Source: Cecembia lonarensis LW9
GTDB lineage: Bacteria; Bacteroidota; Bacteroidia; Cytophagales; Cyclobacteriaceae
DNA: 34,171 nt
Direction of reading: 5' to 3'
NCBI RefSeq assembly: GCF_000298295.1
Contig: NZ_AMGM01000048.1
Span: 1-34,171, forward strand
Shown here: positions 8,068 through 16,469 of the stretch, piece after piece
How positions within the stretch are numbered: the first letter of the stretch is position 1
How the letters are laid out: each line of letters starts with the position of its first letter
Position numbers and translations under genes: made by a program
Notes under the pieces: generated by a model
What the model saw: the letters and a program-made list of their open reading frames with translations, nothing else
The model's database searches: none
What the model was told of the DNA's origin: nothing

Positions 8068-9219
8068 ATGAAAAAATACGCTTTATTAATTCTTCTGGTT
8101 TTAGGTTGCCAGAACAAAGAAAAATCAAATTACTCAAAAATATTTATTGACCTGGACAATACAGAATCTGCAAACTATTCTGATTTTTTTTCAGAAATTG
8201 AATATGTACTCATAGATATTCCAGACTCCATTCCTTTTGTAAAACCATGGAAGATTGAGTTTACTCGAGACAATATATTCATTAGTGACAGAGAATTGGG
8301 TAGTGTATTAATTTTTGATGATATGGGCAATTTTGAAAAAATAATTGGCCCAAGAGGAATGGGGCCAAAGGAATTTTCTTATTTAAATGATTTTCAGGTA
8401 AATGGCAAAAGTGTTTCTGTTTTAGATGGGAGTTTAAAAAAAGTGATCCGCTATGATTTAGATGGTAATTTCATGGAAGAGGAATTCATTGATATGCAGC
8501 CAAGGATTTTTTCTTCCAATCGAACTACTGGAGTTTACTATTTTGGGAATTCCCCGGAAATTGATAATTATACGATAGTAAAAAAAGTAGGATCAGAAAT
8601 TGAAGGCATTAAAACACTAAATCAATATTTAGAGGGCATAAACTATGCTTCTATTCAAGGTTTTCAAAAAATATCCGACGGGACTTATGAATATATAAAA
8701 TTAGACCCTAGTTACGAGATTATTTTTTTTAATGCTGACAAAAGTATAAATCGTTCAATTGAATTTGATTTTGGCAAATATAATTTTCCGGTTGAAAAAA
8801 GGAAATCAATTACATACTCACCAGAGAGAATTGACTTTTTAAATAATGATCAAATTGTTGAGTTTATATTTTCATTCCTATCTATAGATAAAACCTATTG
8901 GATGACGGTAAATCAAAGTGGTTTAAAATCAAAATACATAATAATGAATGAGGATTTTATACCTTACCGGATAATAGGCAACATCAGGAATGATTTAGAT
9001 GGTTTAGTGACTGATTTCTCTCCATTTACCGTAGAAAACGACAACTTGGTAACTTTTAAAAGTGCTTTAGGATTATTAAATGATTACAAAAATTCATTTC
9101 AAAATCAAATTGGAGATTTTAAAAATGTAGGTCAAAGCAATCTTCATGAATTCGTAAAAGGCAATGCTGAAAAATTGGAAGGTGACAATTATGTAATTAT
9201 TAAACATAAAAAATTATAA
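8068..9219 (+). CDS. Six-bladed beta-propeller lipoprotein
   Basis: A 383-residue lipoprotein: the signal peptide ends in the lipobox LVLGC with the acylated cysteine at residue 14. The mature protein shows repeated beta-propeller segments of the type DNIFISDRELGSVLIFDDMGNF and PRGMGPKEFSYLNDFQV, with GxGPxEF-like turns typical of the Bacteroidota six-bladed-propeller family (PF17170-like, NHL-related). Members are often many per genome, lie near SusC/SusD or alone, and have no known reaction. Base composition is clearly lower in G+C than the neighbours, with many A and T runs. Together with its position between two direct copies of a Uma2 gene, this suggests acquisition by transfer. No partner gene is adjacent. 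Confidence 0.85.
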   Translation: MKKYALLILLVLGCQNKEKSNYSKIFIDLDNTESANYSDFFSEIEYVLIDIPDSIPFVKPWKIEFTRDNIFISDRELGSVLIFDDMGNFEKIIGPRGMGPKEFSYLNDFQVNGKSVSVLDGSLKKVIRYDLDGNFMEEEFIDMQPRIFSSNRTTGVYYFGNSPEIDNYTIVKKVGSEIEGIKTLNQYLEGINYASIQGFQKISDGTYEYIKLDPSYEIIFFNADKSINRSIEFDFGKYNFPVEKRKSITYSPERIDFLNNDQIVEFIFSFLSIDKTYWMTVNQSGLKSKYIIMNEDFIPYRIIGNIRNDLDGLVTDFSPFTVENDNLVTFKSALGLLNDYKNSFQNQIGDFKNVGQSNLHEFVKGNAEKLEGDNYVIIKHKKL

Positions 9220-9234
9220 TTCTTTCATCGAATT

Positions 9235-9253
9235 GATTCCATGTATTGGAATC
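9235..9253. repeat. Short inverted repeat after the propeller gene
   Basis: GATTCCA (9235-9241) and TGGAATC (9247-9253) form a 7-bp perfect stem with a five-base loop, 15 bases after the stop codon at 9219. No T-run follows on either strand, so it is a weak terminator candidate at best; it may protect the 3' end of the message. Confidence 0.4.
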
Positions 9254-9303
9254 TCACTTGATTAATTGGTGTTTTCAAAACAGTTTACCTTTATAAATTT
9301 TAT

Positions 9304-9918
9304 TTATTCCAACCCCTCAAACAACTCATCCAAATCCAGCACAAATCCTTGGATACATCGGGAAGGAACTTGGTCTCCCAAGGTAAATAGCCTGGAAGGA
9401 ATATATTTCCCGTCGGTAAGGGTATAAACCAAAAGTGTTTTTTCATAAGGATGGATGATCCAGTATTCTAGCACGCCGCTTTCCTCATAGACCTCATACT
9501 TATTCTGGAGTTCTTTTTTATTGTTGGATGGGGAAAGAATTTCCATAATCAGGTCAGGGGCACCTACACAGCCCAAATCATCGAGTTTTTCCGGATCACA
9601 GACCACACAGATATCGGGTTGGACTACTGTATTGATGTCTTCATGCTTTCTGGATTTGACAGGTAGGCGGACGTCGAAGGGTGCTGAGAACACTTTACAT
9701 TTTCGTCCCTTTAGGGTTGCGAATAATTGGGATGTTATTTTGACTGAAATTTCCTGGTGAATTCTTCTTGGAGCCGCAGCGGCCTGCCGGAACACTTTTC
9801 CTTTGATCAGTTCCACCATATGGTCAATCTCCCATGTCAGGTAATCGGCATAGGTGTAGCGGCCATATTCGGTATAGGGCTCTTTGACAAGGTTGTTGTT
9901 TTCTTCCTCCTTTTGCAT
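9304..9918 (-). CDS. Uma2-family (DUF820) putative endonuclease, copy B
   Basis: A 204-residue paralogue of copy A at 7239-7850, on the same strand about 2 kb away. It has the same PD-(D/E)xK-like motifs (QPDICVVCDPEKLDD, GAPDLIMEILSPSN, LEYWIIHP). The two proteins are identical over long blocks, including the segment from about residue 8 to HQE and from APFDVRLP to VLEYWIIHPYEKTLLVYTL. They differ strongly only at about residues 57-78 and slightly at the termini. At DNA level 9593-9666 is identical to 7528-7601. This pattern suggests recent duplication with gene conversion plus a region under different selection. Function is unknown, as for copy A. It lies 130 bases from the divergent GlmU-like gene. 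Confidence 0.88.
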   Translation of the reverse strand: MQKEEENNNLVKEPYTEYGRYTYADYLTWEIDHMVELIKGKVFRQAAAAPRRIHQEISVKITSQLFATLKGRKCKVFSAPFDVRLPVKSRKHEDINTVVQPDICVVCDPEKLDDLGCVGAPDLIMEILSPSNNKKELQNKYEVYEESGVLEYWIIHPYEKTLLVYTLTDGKYIPSRLFTLGDQVPSRCIQGFVLDLDELFEGLE

Positions 9919-10036
9919 ATCCCTAATTTAGTAAAAAAAGCCAAGTATTCATCATTTAGTTGTCGAGAGTTGGTGGGATTAATTCATATTCAGGCAAGAG
10001 TTAAAACCTTATGGGCTGGTTTTCCATCAGAATTTT

Positions 10037-10044
10037 TATTTTTG
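10037..10044 (+). promoter_or_regulatory. Possible -7 element of the eight-gene unit
   Basis: TATTTTTG matches TAnnTTTG exactly, but it lies only four bases before the ATG at 10049 and I find no TTG at the expected distance upstream. If it is used, the message would have almost no leader. The rest of 9919-10048 shows no other clear promoter. Confidence 0.3.
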
Positions 10045-10048
10045 TGAC

Positions 10049-11248
10049 ATGGACAATCTAATTTTATTTGACGACCCTGCCATCAGGGGCGCCCTGCTGC
10101 CTTTTACTTTTACCAGGCCGGTGGCAGCCATTAGAGTAGGAATTCTTAAGATTTCTGAAAAATGGGAAAAATATTCCGGGATCACCCCTGGTTTTTTTAC
10201 CCAAGATTATTTGTCAGCCAAGTTCCCCAAAAATGAAGCACCTGCTTTGATGGTCAATGGGGCAGTTTGTCCTTCAGCAGCCCTTTGGAAAAGCTTACAA
10301 TCTTTGAAGAAAGGTCAGGCACTATTTCATCAGCAAGTGCTTGTGGCTGTACACGGGGACGATCCTTCCAACTTTCAAGTGGACAGGGCCAAGGCCTTGG
10401 AAACTGTTGTATTTGACGGGGAACTTACCCTTATTCAGAAAAATTGGCATATCTTCCAGTTCAATGGCCAGGAAATCAGGAATGATTTTAAATTATTGAC
10501 CTCTGGAAGAAAATCTGAAGCCTTAGATGATCCACATACGATTACCTATAACCCATCTGATATTTTTATTGAGGAAGGAGCCAAAATCAAAGCAGCGGTA
10601 TTAAATGCTGAGGCAGGCCCCATTTACATTGGGAAAAATACCGAAATACAAGAGGGTGCTTTGATCCGAGGTCCTTTCGCACTTTGTGAGGGTTCTACGC
10701 TAAATATGGGGGCTAAATTGCGCGGAGACACAACCATTGGGCCACATTGTAAGGTGGGTGGTGAGGTATCCAATTCGGTTATCTTTGGTTACAGCAATAA
10801 AGGCCATGAAGGATTTTTAGGAAACGCTGTATTGGGAGAGTGGTGCAATATTGGTGCAGATTCAAATAATTCTAATTTGAAAAATAATTATGCCCCAGTT
10901 AAAATCTGGGATTATACCAAAGGGGGATTTACCAATACAGGTTTACAGTTTTGTGGGCTGATGATGGGTGACCATTCCAAATGCGGAATCAATACCATGT
11001 TCAACACGGGAACGGTAGTAGGTGTAGGAGCCAATATTTTTGGGGATGGTTTTCCCCGTAATTTTATCCCATCTTTTTCTTGGGGTGGAGCAGCAGGCTT
11101 TTCAACCTTCCAAATGAGGAAATTTGAAGAAACGGCCATTGCCGTAATGAAAAGGAGGGGGCTAGAATTTGGTTCACAGGAAAAAGAAATACTGGAAAGG
11201 GTTTTTGATTTGACCCGACATTACCGTATTTGGGACAAAGAGGCTTGA
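10049..11248 (+). CDS. GlmU-like putative sugar nucleotidyltransferase
   Basis: A 399-residue protein of the Bacteroidota GlmU-like family. The N-terminal part (about 1-150) begins MDNLILFDDPAIRGALLPFTFTRPVAAIRVGIL, typical of these proteins; it resembles a sugar-1-phosphate nucleotidyltransferase domain but is shorter than in true GlmU. The C-terminal part (about 165-345) is a left-handed beta-helix of hexapeptide repeats (IYIGKNTEIQEGALIRGPF, GAKLRGDTTIGPHCKVGG), as in the acetyltransferase half of GlmU. The role is expected in UDP-N-acetylglucosamine or related nucleotide-sugar synthesis in the cytoplasm, but it is not known whether both activities remain. It is the first of eight closely spaced genes; the stop is three bases before the next start. 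Confidence 0.85.
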   Translation: MDNLILFDDPAIRGALLPFTFTRPVAAIRVGILKISEKWEKYSGITPGFFTQDYLSAKFPKNEAPALMVNGAVCPSAALWKSLQSLKKGQALFHQQVLVAVHGDDPSNFQVDRAKALETVVFDGELTLIQKNWHIFQFNGQEIRNDFKLLTSGRKSEALDDPHTITYNPSDIFIEEGAKIKAAVLNAEAGPIYIGKNTEIQEGALIRGPFALCEGSTLNMGAKLRGDTTIGPHCKVGGEVSNSVIFGYSNKGHEGFLGNAVLGEWCNIGADSNNSNLKNNYAPVKIWDYTKGGFTNTGLQFCGLMMGDHSKCGINTMFNTGTVVGVGANIFGDGFPRNFIPSFSWGGAAGFSTFQMRKFEETAIAVMKRRGLEFGSQEKEILERVFDLTRHYRIWDKEA

Positions 11249-11251
11249 TAG

Positions 11252-12406
11252 ATGATGTTATTTTCTTCCATACCTGGACTTGAAGAAGTAAAAGAGAAGA
11301 TTGTTCTGGCTGTTCAGAATAACCATTTAGCGCATGCGCTCCTTTTTCATGGTCCAGAGGGATCTGCCAACCTCAAAATGGCATTGGCCTTGGCTACTTA
11401 TTTGCATTGCGAAAACCCTGGGCCATACGATGCCTGCGGTACCTGCCCTTCCTGCCAAAGAATGGCCAAATTGATCCATCCTGACATGAATTTTGCCTTT
11501 CCTTTGCCGGGTACTGGAGATTCAAAGGCAGAGGATGAGGAAAAAAAGAAGGTAGATTTCACTGCTGCTTTCAGAGATTTTGCAATCAATAGTGCCTATG
11601 GCAATGTTTCGGATTGGATTTATCAGAATGGTTTTGAAAAAAAGCAGCTCAACATTTCAAAGGCTACTGCCAGGCAGGTTATCAAAACGCTATCATTAAA
11701 ATCTTTTGAAGGGGGCTATAAAATCATGCTTATCTGGTCTCCTGAATATTTACACACTGCTGCAGCTAATGCCTTGTTGAAAATTTTGGAAGAGCCGCCG
11801 GAGAAGACCATTTTTATGCTGGTGAGTTCCCAGCCAGAGCAACTCCTGACTACCATCCTTTCAAGAACCCAAAAAATCATGGTCAGGGCATTTAGGGATG
11901 AAGAAATCATGTCTCACTTGGTTCAGGAAGATTTTTGTTCCCGAGAAGCAGCCACACAGATAGCGCCTTTGGCAGATGGGAATATGCGTGAGGCTTATCA
12001 AATGATTGATCAGATAGAAGACGAGAATACCCTGATGATTAGAGATTGGTTTAGGGCATGCTACTCGGTGCAGGTCAATGATATTTTTTCTTTTGTTGAG
12101 AGATTTAGCACCAAAGATAAAGAGGCACAGAAATCGGTTCTTTTGAGTGGTATGAATGTATTGCGCGAGGTGTTGTTGGATAAATCACAGTTACCTCAGC
12201 TTATGCGAAGTGCAGATCAGGACAGGGATTTCATACACAAATTAGGTGTACATGTATTGGATGAAAACAAATTAATGGGAATCTATGAATTGATGAATAC
12301 GGCCCATTATCATTTGGAAAGAAATGCCAATGCAAAAGTGATGTTTACCGATTTAAGTTTTAAAATCACAAGGATAATGAAGCCTGTTCAAACATCCTCC
12401 TCATGA
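11252..12406 (+). CDS. holB: DNA polymerase III subunit delta' (HolB-like)
   Basis: A 384-residue delta'-like clamp-loader subunit of the replicative DNA polymerase. It contains the clamp-loader zinc module with cysteines at 53, 62, 65 and 68 (CGTCPSC). The P-loop is degenerate (GPEGSANLK in place of GxxGxGKT, residues 34-42), as expected for delta', which does not hydrolyse ATP. The conserved AANALLKILEEPP motif lies at about 167-180. An alternative start is the next codon, also ATG. It sits three bases after the GlmU-like gene and its stop overlaps the next start by four bases (ATGA), so translation is probably coupled. Assignment as delta' rather than gamma/tau rests on the degenerate P-loop and on length. 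Confidence 0.9.
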   Translation: MMLFSSIPGLEEVKEKIVLAVQNNHLAHALLFHGPEGSANLKMALALATYLHCENPGPYDACGTCPSCQRMAKLIHPDMNFAFPLPGTGDSKAEDEEKKKVDFTAAFRDFAINSAYGNVSDWIYQNGFEKKQLNISKATARQVIKTLSLKSFEGGYKIMLIWSPEYLHTAAANALLKILEEPPEKTIFMLVSSQPEQLLTTILSRTQKIMVRAFRDEEIMSHLVQEDFCSREAATQIAPLADGNMREAYQMIDQIEDENTLMIRDWFRACYSVQVNDIFSFVERFSTKDKEAQKSVLLSGMNVLREVLLDKSQLPQLMRSADQDRDFIHKLGVHVLDENKLMGIYELMNTAHYHLERNANAKVMFTDLSFKITRIMKPVQTSSS

Positions 12407-12834
12407 AAAAAACAATTGGCCGCAAAGAAAAAATATCCATTCCGAGCTGGGGCTTAAAAGAGGTAATGGCAAAAGTTGATACTGGTGCTTATACGTCCTC
12501 CATCCACTGCAGTTTTTGGGAAGAAAAAGAGGAGAATGGGCAAAAAGTACTGTATTTTACTGTATTGGATCCGACCTACAAAAAGTTCAATGGTGAGTTG
12601 CTTCATACTGTGGATTTTACCCGAAAGAAGGTAAGAAATTCCTTCGGGCAGGAAGAAATCAGATATAAAGTCAGTACAAAAGTCCTTATGTTTGGAGAGG
12701 ATTTTGAGGCAGAGTTTACGCTGACCGACAGGGCCAAAATGAGGTCCCCGGTTTTATTGGGGAGGAAGCTTTTACAAGGGAGATTTATAGTGGATGTCCA
12801 GGAAATTAATTTATCAAAAAAATCTAAGAAATGA
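12403..12834 (+). CDS. RimB-like retropepsin-type protease (PF05618)
   Basis: A 143-residue protein of the family once called ATP-dependent zinc protease (PF05618) and now seen as retropepsin-like. The active-site motif is VDTGAYTSS with the catalytic Asp at residue 26; a second conserved block is [18 protein letters not shown] near the C-terminus. In Pseudomonas the homologue RimB works with the ligase RimK, removing or limiting the glutamate tails that RimK adds to ribosomal protein S6. Here it overlaps both neighbours by four bases (ATGA), and the downstream gene is indeed RimK-like, which strongly supports the pairing. That it acts on S6 in this organism is inference, because rpsF is not in the window. 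Confidence 0.88.
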   Translation: MKKTIGRKEKISIPSWGLKEVMAKVDTGAYTSSIHCSFWEEKEENGQKVLYFTVLDPTYKKFNGELLHTVDFTRKKVRNSFGQEEIRYKVSTKVLMFGEDFEAEFTLTDRAKMRSPVLLGRKLLQGRFIVDVQEINLSKKSKK

Positions 12835-13763
12835 GAATTGCAGTTTTATCCAGAAACCCCCATTTATATTCAACTAGGAGGCTAATGGAAGCGATAAGGG
12901 CTGCAGGACATGAGGCCATGGTGGTTGATCATTCCCAGTGTGACCTGATTATTGAGCAGGAAGGGCCTTCAATTATTTATAAAGGGGAAAAGCTCATTGA
13001 TATAGATGCGATCATCCCAAGAATCGGAGCTTCAGTTACTTTTTATGGCACAGCAGTAGTCCGACAGTTTGAGTTGATGGGTGCTTTTCCCGCAGTTGAG
13101 TCTCAGGCTATTGTGAGAAGCCGGGATAAACTCAGGAGTCTTCAAATATTATCTAAAGCGGGCTTGGGAATGCCTAAAACCGCCTTTACCAACTTCTCTA
13201 AAGGGGGAGAAAAAACCCTGATCGAACGAGTAGGAGGAGCGCCACTGATTATTAAGCTTTTAGAAGGAACACAGGGACTTGGTGTGGTTCTAGCAGAAAC
13301 AAAAAAGGCAGGTCAATCTGTTATCGAGGCTTTCCATGGTCTCAAGGCGAGAATTATTGTCCAGGAGTTTATAAAAGAAGCCAAGGGTGCAGATATTAGA
13401 GCTTTTGTGGTCAATGGTAAGGTTGTCGGTGCGATGAAAAGGCAGGGTGCAGAAGGAGAATTCCGTTCCAATCTTCATCGAGGTGGAAAAGCTACTGTGA
13501 TCAGACTTTCCAAAGCAGAAAGAGCGGCTGCGCTTGGCGCAGCAAAGGCTTTAGGTTTGGATATTGCAGGTGTGGATATGCTTCAATCCGAACGTGGGCC
13601 CTTGATCCTTGAGGTCAATAGCAGTCCAGGCCTCGAGGGTATAGAAAAGGCTACTGGTGTAAATATTGCCGGCGAAATAGTGAAATTTATTGAAGAGGCT
13701 GTCGAAAAAAGATCTAGAAAAAGAAGAATTAAGCATGAACAGAATAATCCGGATAGGCACTAG
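12831..13763 (+). CDS. rimK: RimK-family ATP-grasp ligase
   Basis: A 310-residue ATP-grasp ligase. RimK adds glutamates to the C-terminus of ribosomal protein S6; close relatives make other poly-glutamate or amino-acid-tailed products. Visible elements are the N-terminal domain ([18 protein letters not shown]), the ATP-binding strand with [19 protein letters not shown] (about 135-155) and [20 protein letters not shown]. The metal-binding motif [15 protein letters not shown] follows at about 258-272. The last 20 residues are basic and lie in DNA shared with hemC, whose start (13735) is 29 bases inside this gene. It overlaps the RimB-like gene by four bases. Length is about the norm. Substrate is inferred from family and from the RimB-like partner. 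Confidence 0.92.
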   Translation: MRIAVLSRNPHLYSTRRLMEAIRAAGHEAMVVDHSQCDLIIEQEGPSIIYKGEKLIDIDAIIPRIGASVTFYGTAVVRQFELMGAFPAVESQAIVRSRDKLRSLQILSKAGLGMPKTAFTNFSKGGEKTLIERVGGAPLIIKLLEGTQGLGVVLAETKKAGQSVIEAFHGLKARIIVQEFIKEAKGADIRAFVVNGKVVGAMKRQGAEGEFRSNLHRGGKATVIRLSKAERAAALGAAKALGLDIAGVDMLQSERGPLILEVNSSPGLEGIEKATGVNIAGEIVKFIEEAVEKRSRKRRIKHEQNNPDRH

Positions 13764-14673
13764 GGGAAGTAAATTGGCCCTTTGGCAGGCCTATCATGTA
13801 GCAGATTTATTAAAGGCTGCTAGCCTGCAAACAGAAATTGTCATCATTGAAACCAAAGGTGACAAAGTCTTGGATGTTTCCATAGCAAAAATTGGAAGTA
13901 AAGGGGTTTTTACAGAAGAACTTGAAGAGCAACTGGCTTCTGGTGCTATTGACATTGCCGTGCACAGTGCGAAGGATATGCAATCTTCCTTACCTGAGGG
14001 TTTTGAGTTGATCGCATTTACGGAAAGGGAAAAAGTCAATGACATCATTTTGAGCCATGATAAAGACATCGATTACAGAAATGCTGATAAACCACTCGTT
14101 TTGGGCACTTCTTCAACAAGGCGTGTGGCGACATTGAAACACTTTTATCCACATATTCAAACGGTGGAGGTTAGGGGAAATTTACAAACCCGTATAGCCA
14201 AAATGGAAGCAGGGCTTTGTGATGCCTTGCTCTTGGCTTATGCTGGGGCACATAGGATGGGATATGATGAGATGATTTGCCACGAACTATCCTTGGATGA
14301 ATTTACGCCTGCTGTTGGACAGGGTTCGGTGGCCATCGAGTCCTCCGTTTCCCTTGATCCCCAAGTCCGCAAGTTGATTCAATCTGCCTGTCACCATGAA
14401 GATACAGGCTATAGATTGGTAGCAGAGCGCAGTTACTTGCGTGTATTGGAAGGTGGTTGTAGTATCCCTGTCTTCGCTTTGGCAGAATTGGAGGGAAGTC
14501 AGCTTAAAATAAAAGGTGGTATTGTAAGCTTGGATGGTCAACAAAGGATCGTTCATGAGTTGACCGGAAAAAAAGAAGAGGGGGTAGTGCTTGGCCAAAA
14601 ACTGGCAGAACAGGTATTACAAAGTGGTGGTGAGAAAATATTGAAAGAAATTAAATCCGCATTGAAAAAATGA
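13735..14673 (+). CDS. hemC: Hydroxymethylbilane synthase (porphobilinogen deaminase)
   Basis: A 312-residue cytoplasmic enzyme that joins four porphobilinogen molecules into hydroxymethylbilane, an early step of heme and other tetrapyrrole synthesis. I chose the start at 13735 because the protein then begins [19 protein letters not shown], the standard family start; the frame is open 15 codons earlier, inside rimK. The catalytic aspartate is in HSAKDM (Asp81). The substrate-binding arginines are in [11 protein letters not shown] (about 124-134). The cysteine that carries the dipyrromethane cofactor is Cys242 in LEGGCSIPV. All key residues are present. No other heme gene is adjacent. The stop overlaps the next start by four bases, so it is part of the same transcript. 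Confidence 0.97.
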   Translation: MNRIIRIGTRGSKLALWQAYHVADLLKAASLQTEIVIIETKGDKVLDVSIAKIGSKGVFTEELEEQLASGAIDIAVHSAKDMQSSLPEGFELIAFTEREKVNDIILSHDKDIDYRNADKPLVLGTSSTRRVATLKHFYPHIQTVEVRGNLQTRIAKMEAGLCDALLLAYAGAHRMGYDEMICHELSLDEFTPAVGQGSVAIESSVSLDPQVRKLIQSACHHEDTGYRLVAERSYLRVLEGGCSIPVFALAELEGSQLKIKGGIVSLDGQQRIVHELTGKKEEGVVLGQKLAEQVLQSGGEKILKEIKSALKK

Positions 14674-15509
14674 AAAAGAATTTACCTGTATTTCTGGCCA
14701 TTTTTATGGGCCTTTTGGTTTCTTGCGCCTCAGAAAAAGATTACCTGATAAAAATCCAAACCAGGCATGGGGACATGTATGCGGTTTTATTTGATGAAAC
14801 CCCTAGGCATAAGAACAATTTTATAGAATTGGCCCAATCAGGCAGGTTTGATTCTACTGATTTTCATAGAGTGATAGAAAATTTTATGATTCAGGGTGGA
14901 GACGTCTTTGGAAAAGAAGGTTTGCCACAAGATGCTTGGCCTACTGTTCCCGCAGAAATCAAGCCTGGTTTTATTCATAGTAAGGGGATGTTTGCAGCAG
15001 CAAGGCAAGGGAACAACATCAATCCAGAAAGACGGTCCAGTGGTTCTCAATTTTACATAGTGCAAGGTAAAGTGTACACCAAAGATGAGTTAGTGACCGA
15101 TATGCGCCAACTTTCAGAAACGTTTTTAAAGTACATCCAATTGGCGAGTAATGCGGAATTAAAAGAAACCTACAGTAAACTTTATGATGAAGAGCGTTTT
15201 GACGAGCTGAATGACATGATGCTGAAGGAGAAGGCCAATTTAGAAAAATTCTACAGCATCAGTTTGGAGAAACCCATGACAGCGCAACAGGTTGAGGCCT
15301 ACACCACAGTTGGAGGGACTCCCCATTTGGATGGAGAATATACTGTTTTTGGCAAGTTGATTAAGGGTTTGGATGTTTTGGATAAAATTGCTGCTGAGCC
15401 TACAGGACCAAGGGACATACCAGAGGAGAAAGTCTATATGACCGTCAGTGTAGAGTTATTGCCAAGAACAAAAATTGAAAAGGAGTTTGGTTATATCTAT
15501 CAGAAATAA
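14670..15509 (+). CDS. Cyclophilin-type peptidyl-prolyl isomerase lipoprotein
   Basis: A 279-residue lipoprotein with lipobox LVSC (Cys19), so it is likely anchored in the periplasmic face of a membrane. The cyclophilin fold is recognisable by FHRVIENFMIQGGD (about 65-78) and SSGSQFYIVQG (about 116-126), and by GGTPHLDGEYTVFGKLIKGLDVLDKI (about 213-238). These include the catalytic Arg of FHRVI and the FMIQGGD and QFYIV blocks. Between the second and third block lies an insert of roughly 80 mostly helical, charged residues (about 129-208) that most bacterial cyclophilins lack, although such inserts are seen in Bacteroidota. It probably assists folding of exported proteins. It overlaps hemC by four bases and ends three bases before the next gene. 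Confidence 0.92.
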   Translation: MKKNLPVFLAIFMGLLVSCASEKDYLIKIQTRHGDMYAVLFDETPRHKNNFIELAQSGRFDSTDFHRVIENFMIQGGDVFGKEGLPQDAWPTVPAEIKPGFIHSKGMFAAARQGNNINPERRSSGSQFYIVQGKVYTKDELVTDMRQLSETFLKYIQLASNAELKETYSKLYDEERFDELNDMMLKEKANLEKFYSISLEKPMTAQQVEAYTTVGGTPHLDGEYTVFGKLIKGLDVLDKIAAEPTGPRDIPEEKVYMTVSVELLPRTKIEKEFGYIYQK

Positions 15510-15512
15510 ACC

Positions 15513-16430
15513 ATGAAAAAAGTATTGATCACTGGAGCCAATGGTCTATTGGGTCAAAAACTGGTTTTTAAATTAAAAGAAGAGTCAACATACCAAGTTT
15601 TTGCCACAGGCAGAGGAGAGTCAAGGTTGCCAAACGAATGGGGTACTGGTTTCAAGTGGGAATCCTTGGATGTCACTGATTTGGATGAGGTCCTAGCTAT
15701 TTTTGAAAAAAATAAGCCTGATTTTCTGATTCATACTGCAGCGATGACAAATGTGGACGAATGTGAATTAAATCCAGAAGCATGCGATGTGCAAAATGTA
15801 AATGCTGTCCAAAATCTTATCGATGCTTGTGAAGTTCATAGAACACATTTCATCCATTTGTCCACGGACTTCATTTTTAGTGGGGCAGAAGGGCCTTATG
15901 ATGAAGATGCCCTTCCTGATCCGGTCAATTATTACGGATCCTCCAAATTAAAATCAGAAATGCTGGTCAGATCCTCTAATTTAAAATGGGCAATTGTAAG
16001 GACGGTATTGGTATATGGTATTGCAGCCGATATGAGCCGCTCGAATATTATTCTTTGGGTCAAAAAATCCTTGGAAAACGGGAAAAGTATACAAGTGGTA
16101 AATGATCAATGGAGAACGCCTACTTTGGCAGAAGACCTTGCAGATGGCTGTATTTTGTTGATGGAGAAAGAAGCCACAGGGGTTTTTAATATTTCAGGCA
16201 AAGACATGTTGACCCCATATGAGATGGCCATACTAACAGCAGATTATTTTGGCTTGAATAAGTCTCTCATACAGGAGGTTGATTCTACGGTTTTTACGCA
16301 ACCGGCCAAACGCCCTTTAAAAACAGGTTTTATAATCAAAAAGGCCATGAATGAGCTGGGCTATTCACCCAAAAGTTTTACAGACGGAATTGGTATTTTA
16401 TCAAAACAAATTAAATTAGCCGATTCTTAA
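15513..16430 (+). CDS. RmlD-like NAD(P)-dependent sugar reductase (extended SDR)
   Basis: A 305-residue extended short-chain dehydrogenase of the RmlD (dTDP-4-dehydrorhamnose reductase) substrate-binding type. The Rossmann motif is TGANGLLGQ (residues 7-15). The catalytic STD triplet is at 117-119 and the YxxxK pair is Tyr141/Lys145 (YYGSSK). RmlD makes dTDP-rhamnose, but no rmlA, rmlB or rmlC is nearby, and many relatives act on other nucleotide-linked sugars or serve in unrelated pathways; I therefore do not give the gene symbol. It follows the cyclophilin gene by three bases, so it is probably co-transcribed. A link with the GlmU-like enzyme at the head of the unit is possible but unproven. 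Confidence 0.88.
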   Translation: MKKVLITGANGLLGQKLVFKLKEESTYQVFATGRGESRLPNEWGTGFKWESLDVTDLDEVLAIFEKNKPDFLIHTAAMTNVDECELNPEACDVQNVNAVQNLIDACEVHRTHFIHLSTDFIFSGAEGPYDEDALPDPVNYYGSSKLKSEMLVRSSNLKWAIVRTVLVYGIAADMSRSNIILWVKKSLENGKSIQVVNDQWRTPTLAEDLADGCILLMEKEATGVFNISGKDMLTPYEMAILTADYFGLNKSLIQEVDSTVFTQPAKRPLKTGFIIKKAMNELGYSPKSFTDGIGILSKQIKLADS

Positions 16431-16469
16431 GCAAAAAATTTTCTTTAAAAATCAACTAATCGATAGACT

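Noticed and set aside
7949-8137. Minus-strand open frame opposite the start of the propeller gene
   Set aside because: It spans the hairpin and the lipoprotein signal of the plus-strand gene; the plus-strand product has clear family features and this one has none.
7239-9918. Uma2 pair as a toxin-antitoxin or defence system
   Set aside because: The genes are paralogues with no antitoxin-like, methylase or helicase partner; the gene between them is a propeller lipoprotein on the opposite strand. Nothing in the sequence supports a defence role.
11252-12406. Loss of the Walker A lysine in the HolB-like protein as a sign of a defective gene
   Set aside because: A degenerate P-loop is the normal state of delta' subunits; the zinc cysteines and the LLKILEEPP motif are intact.
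15513-16430. Naming the RmlD-like gene rfbD/rmlD
   Set aside because: The other dTDP-rhamnose genes are not nearby and related reductases have other substrates, so only the family can be stated.
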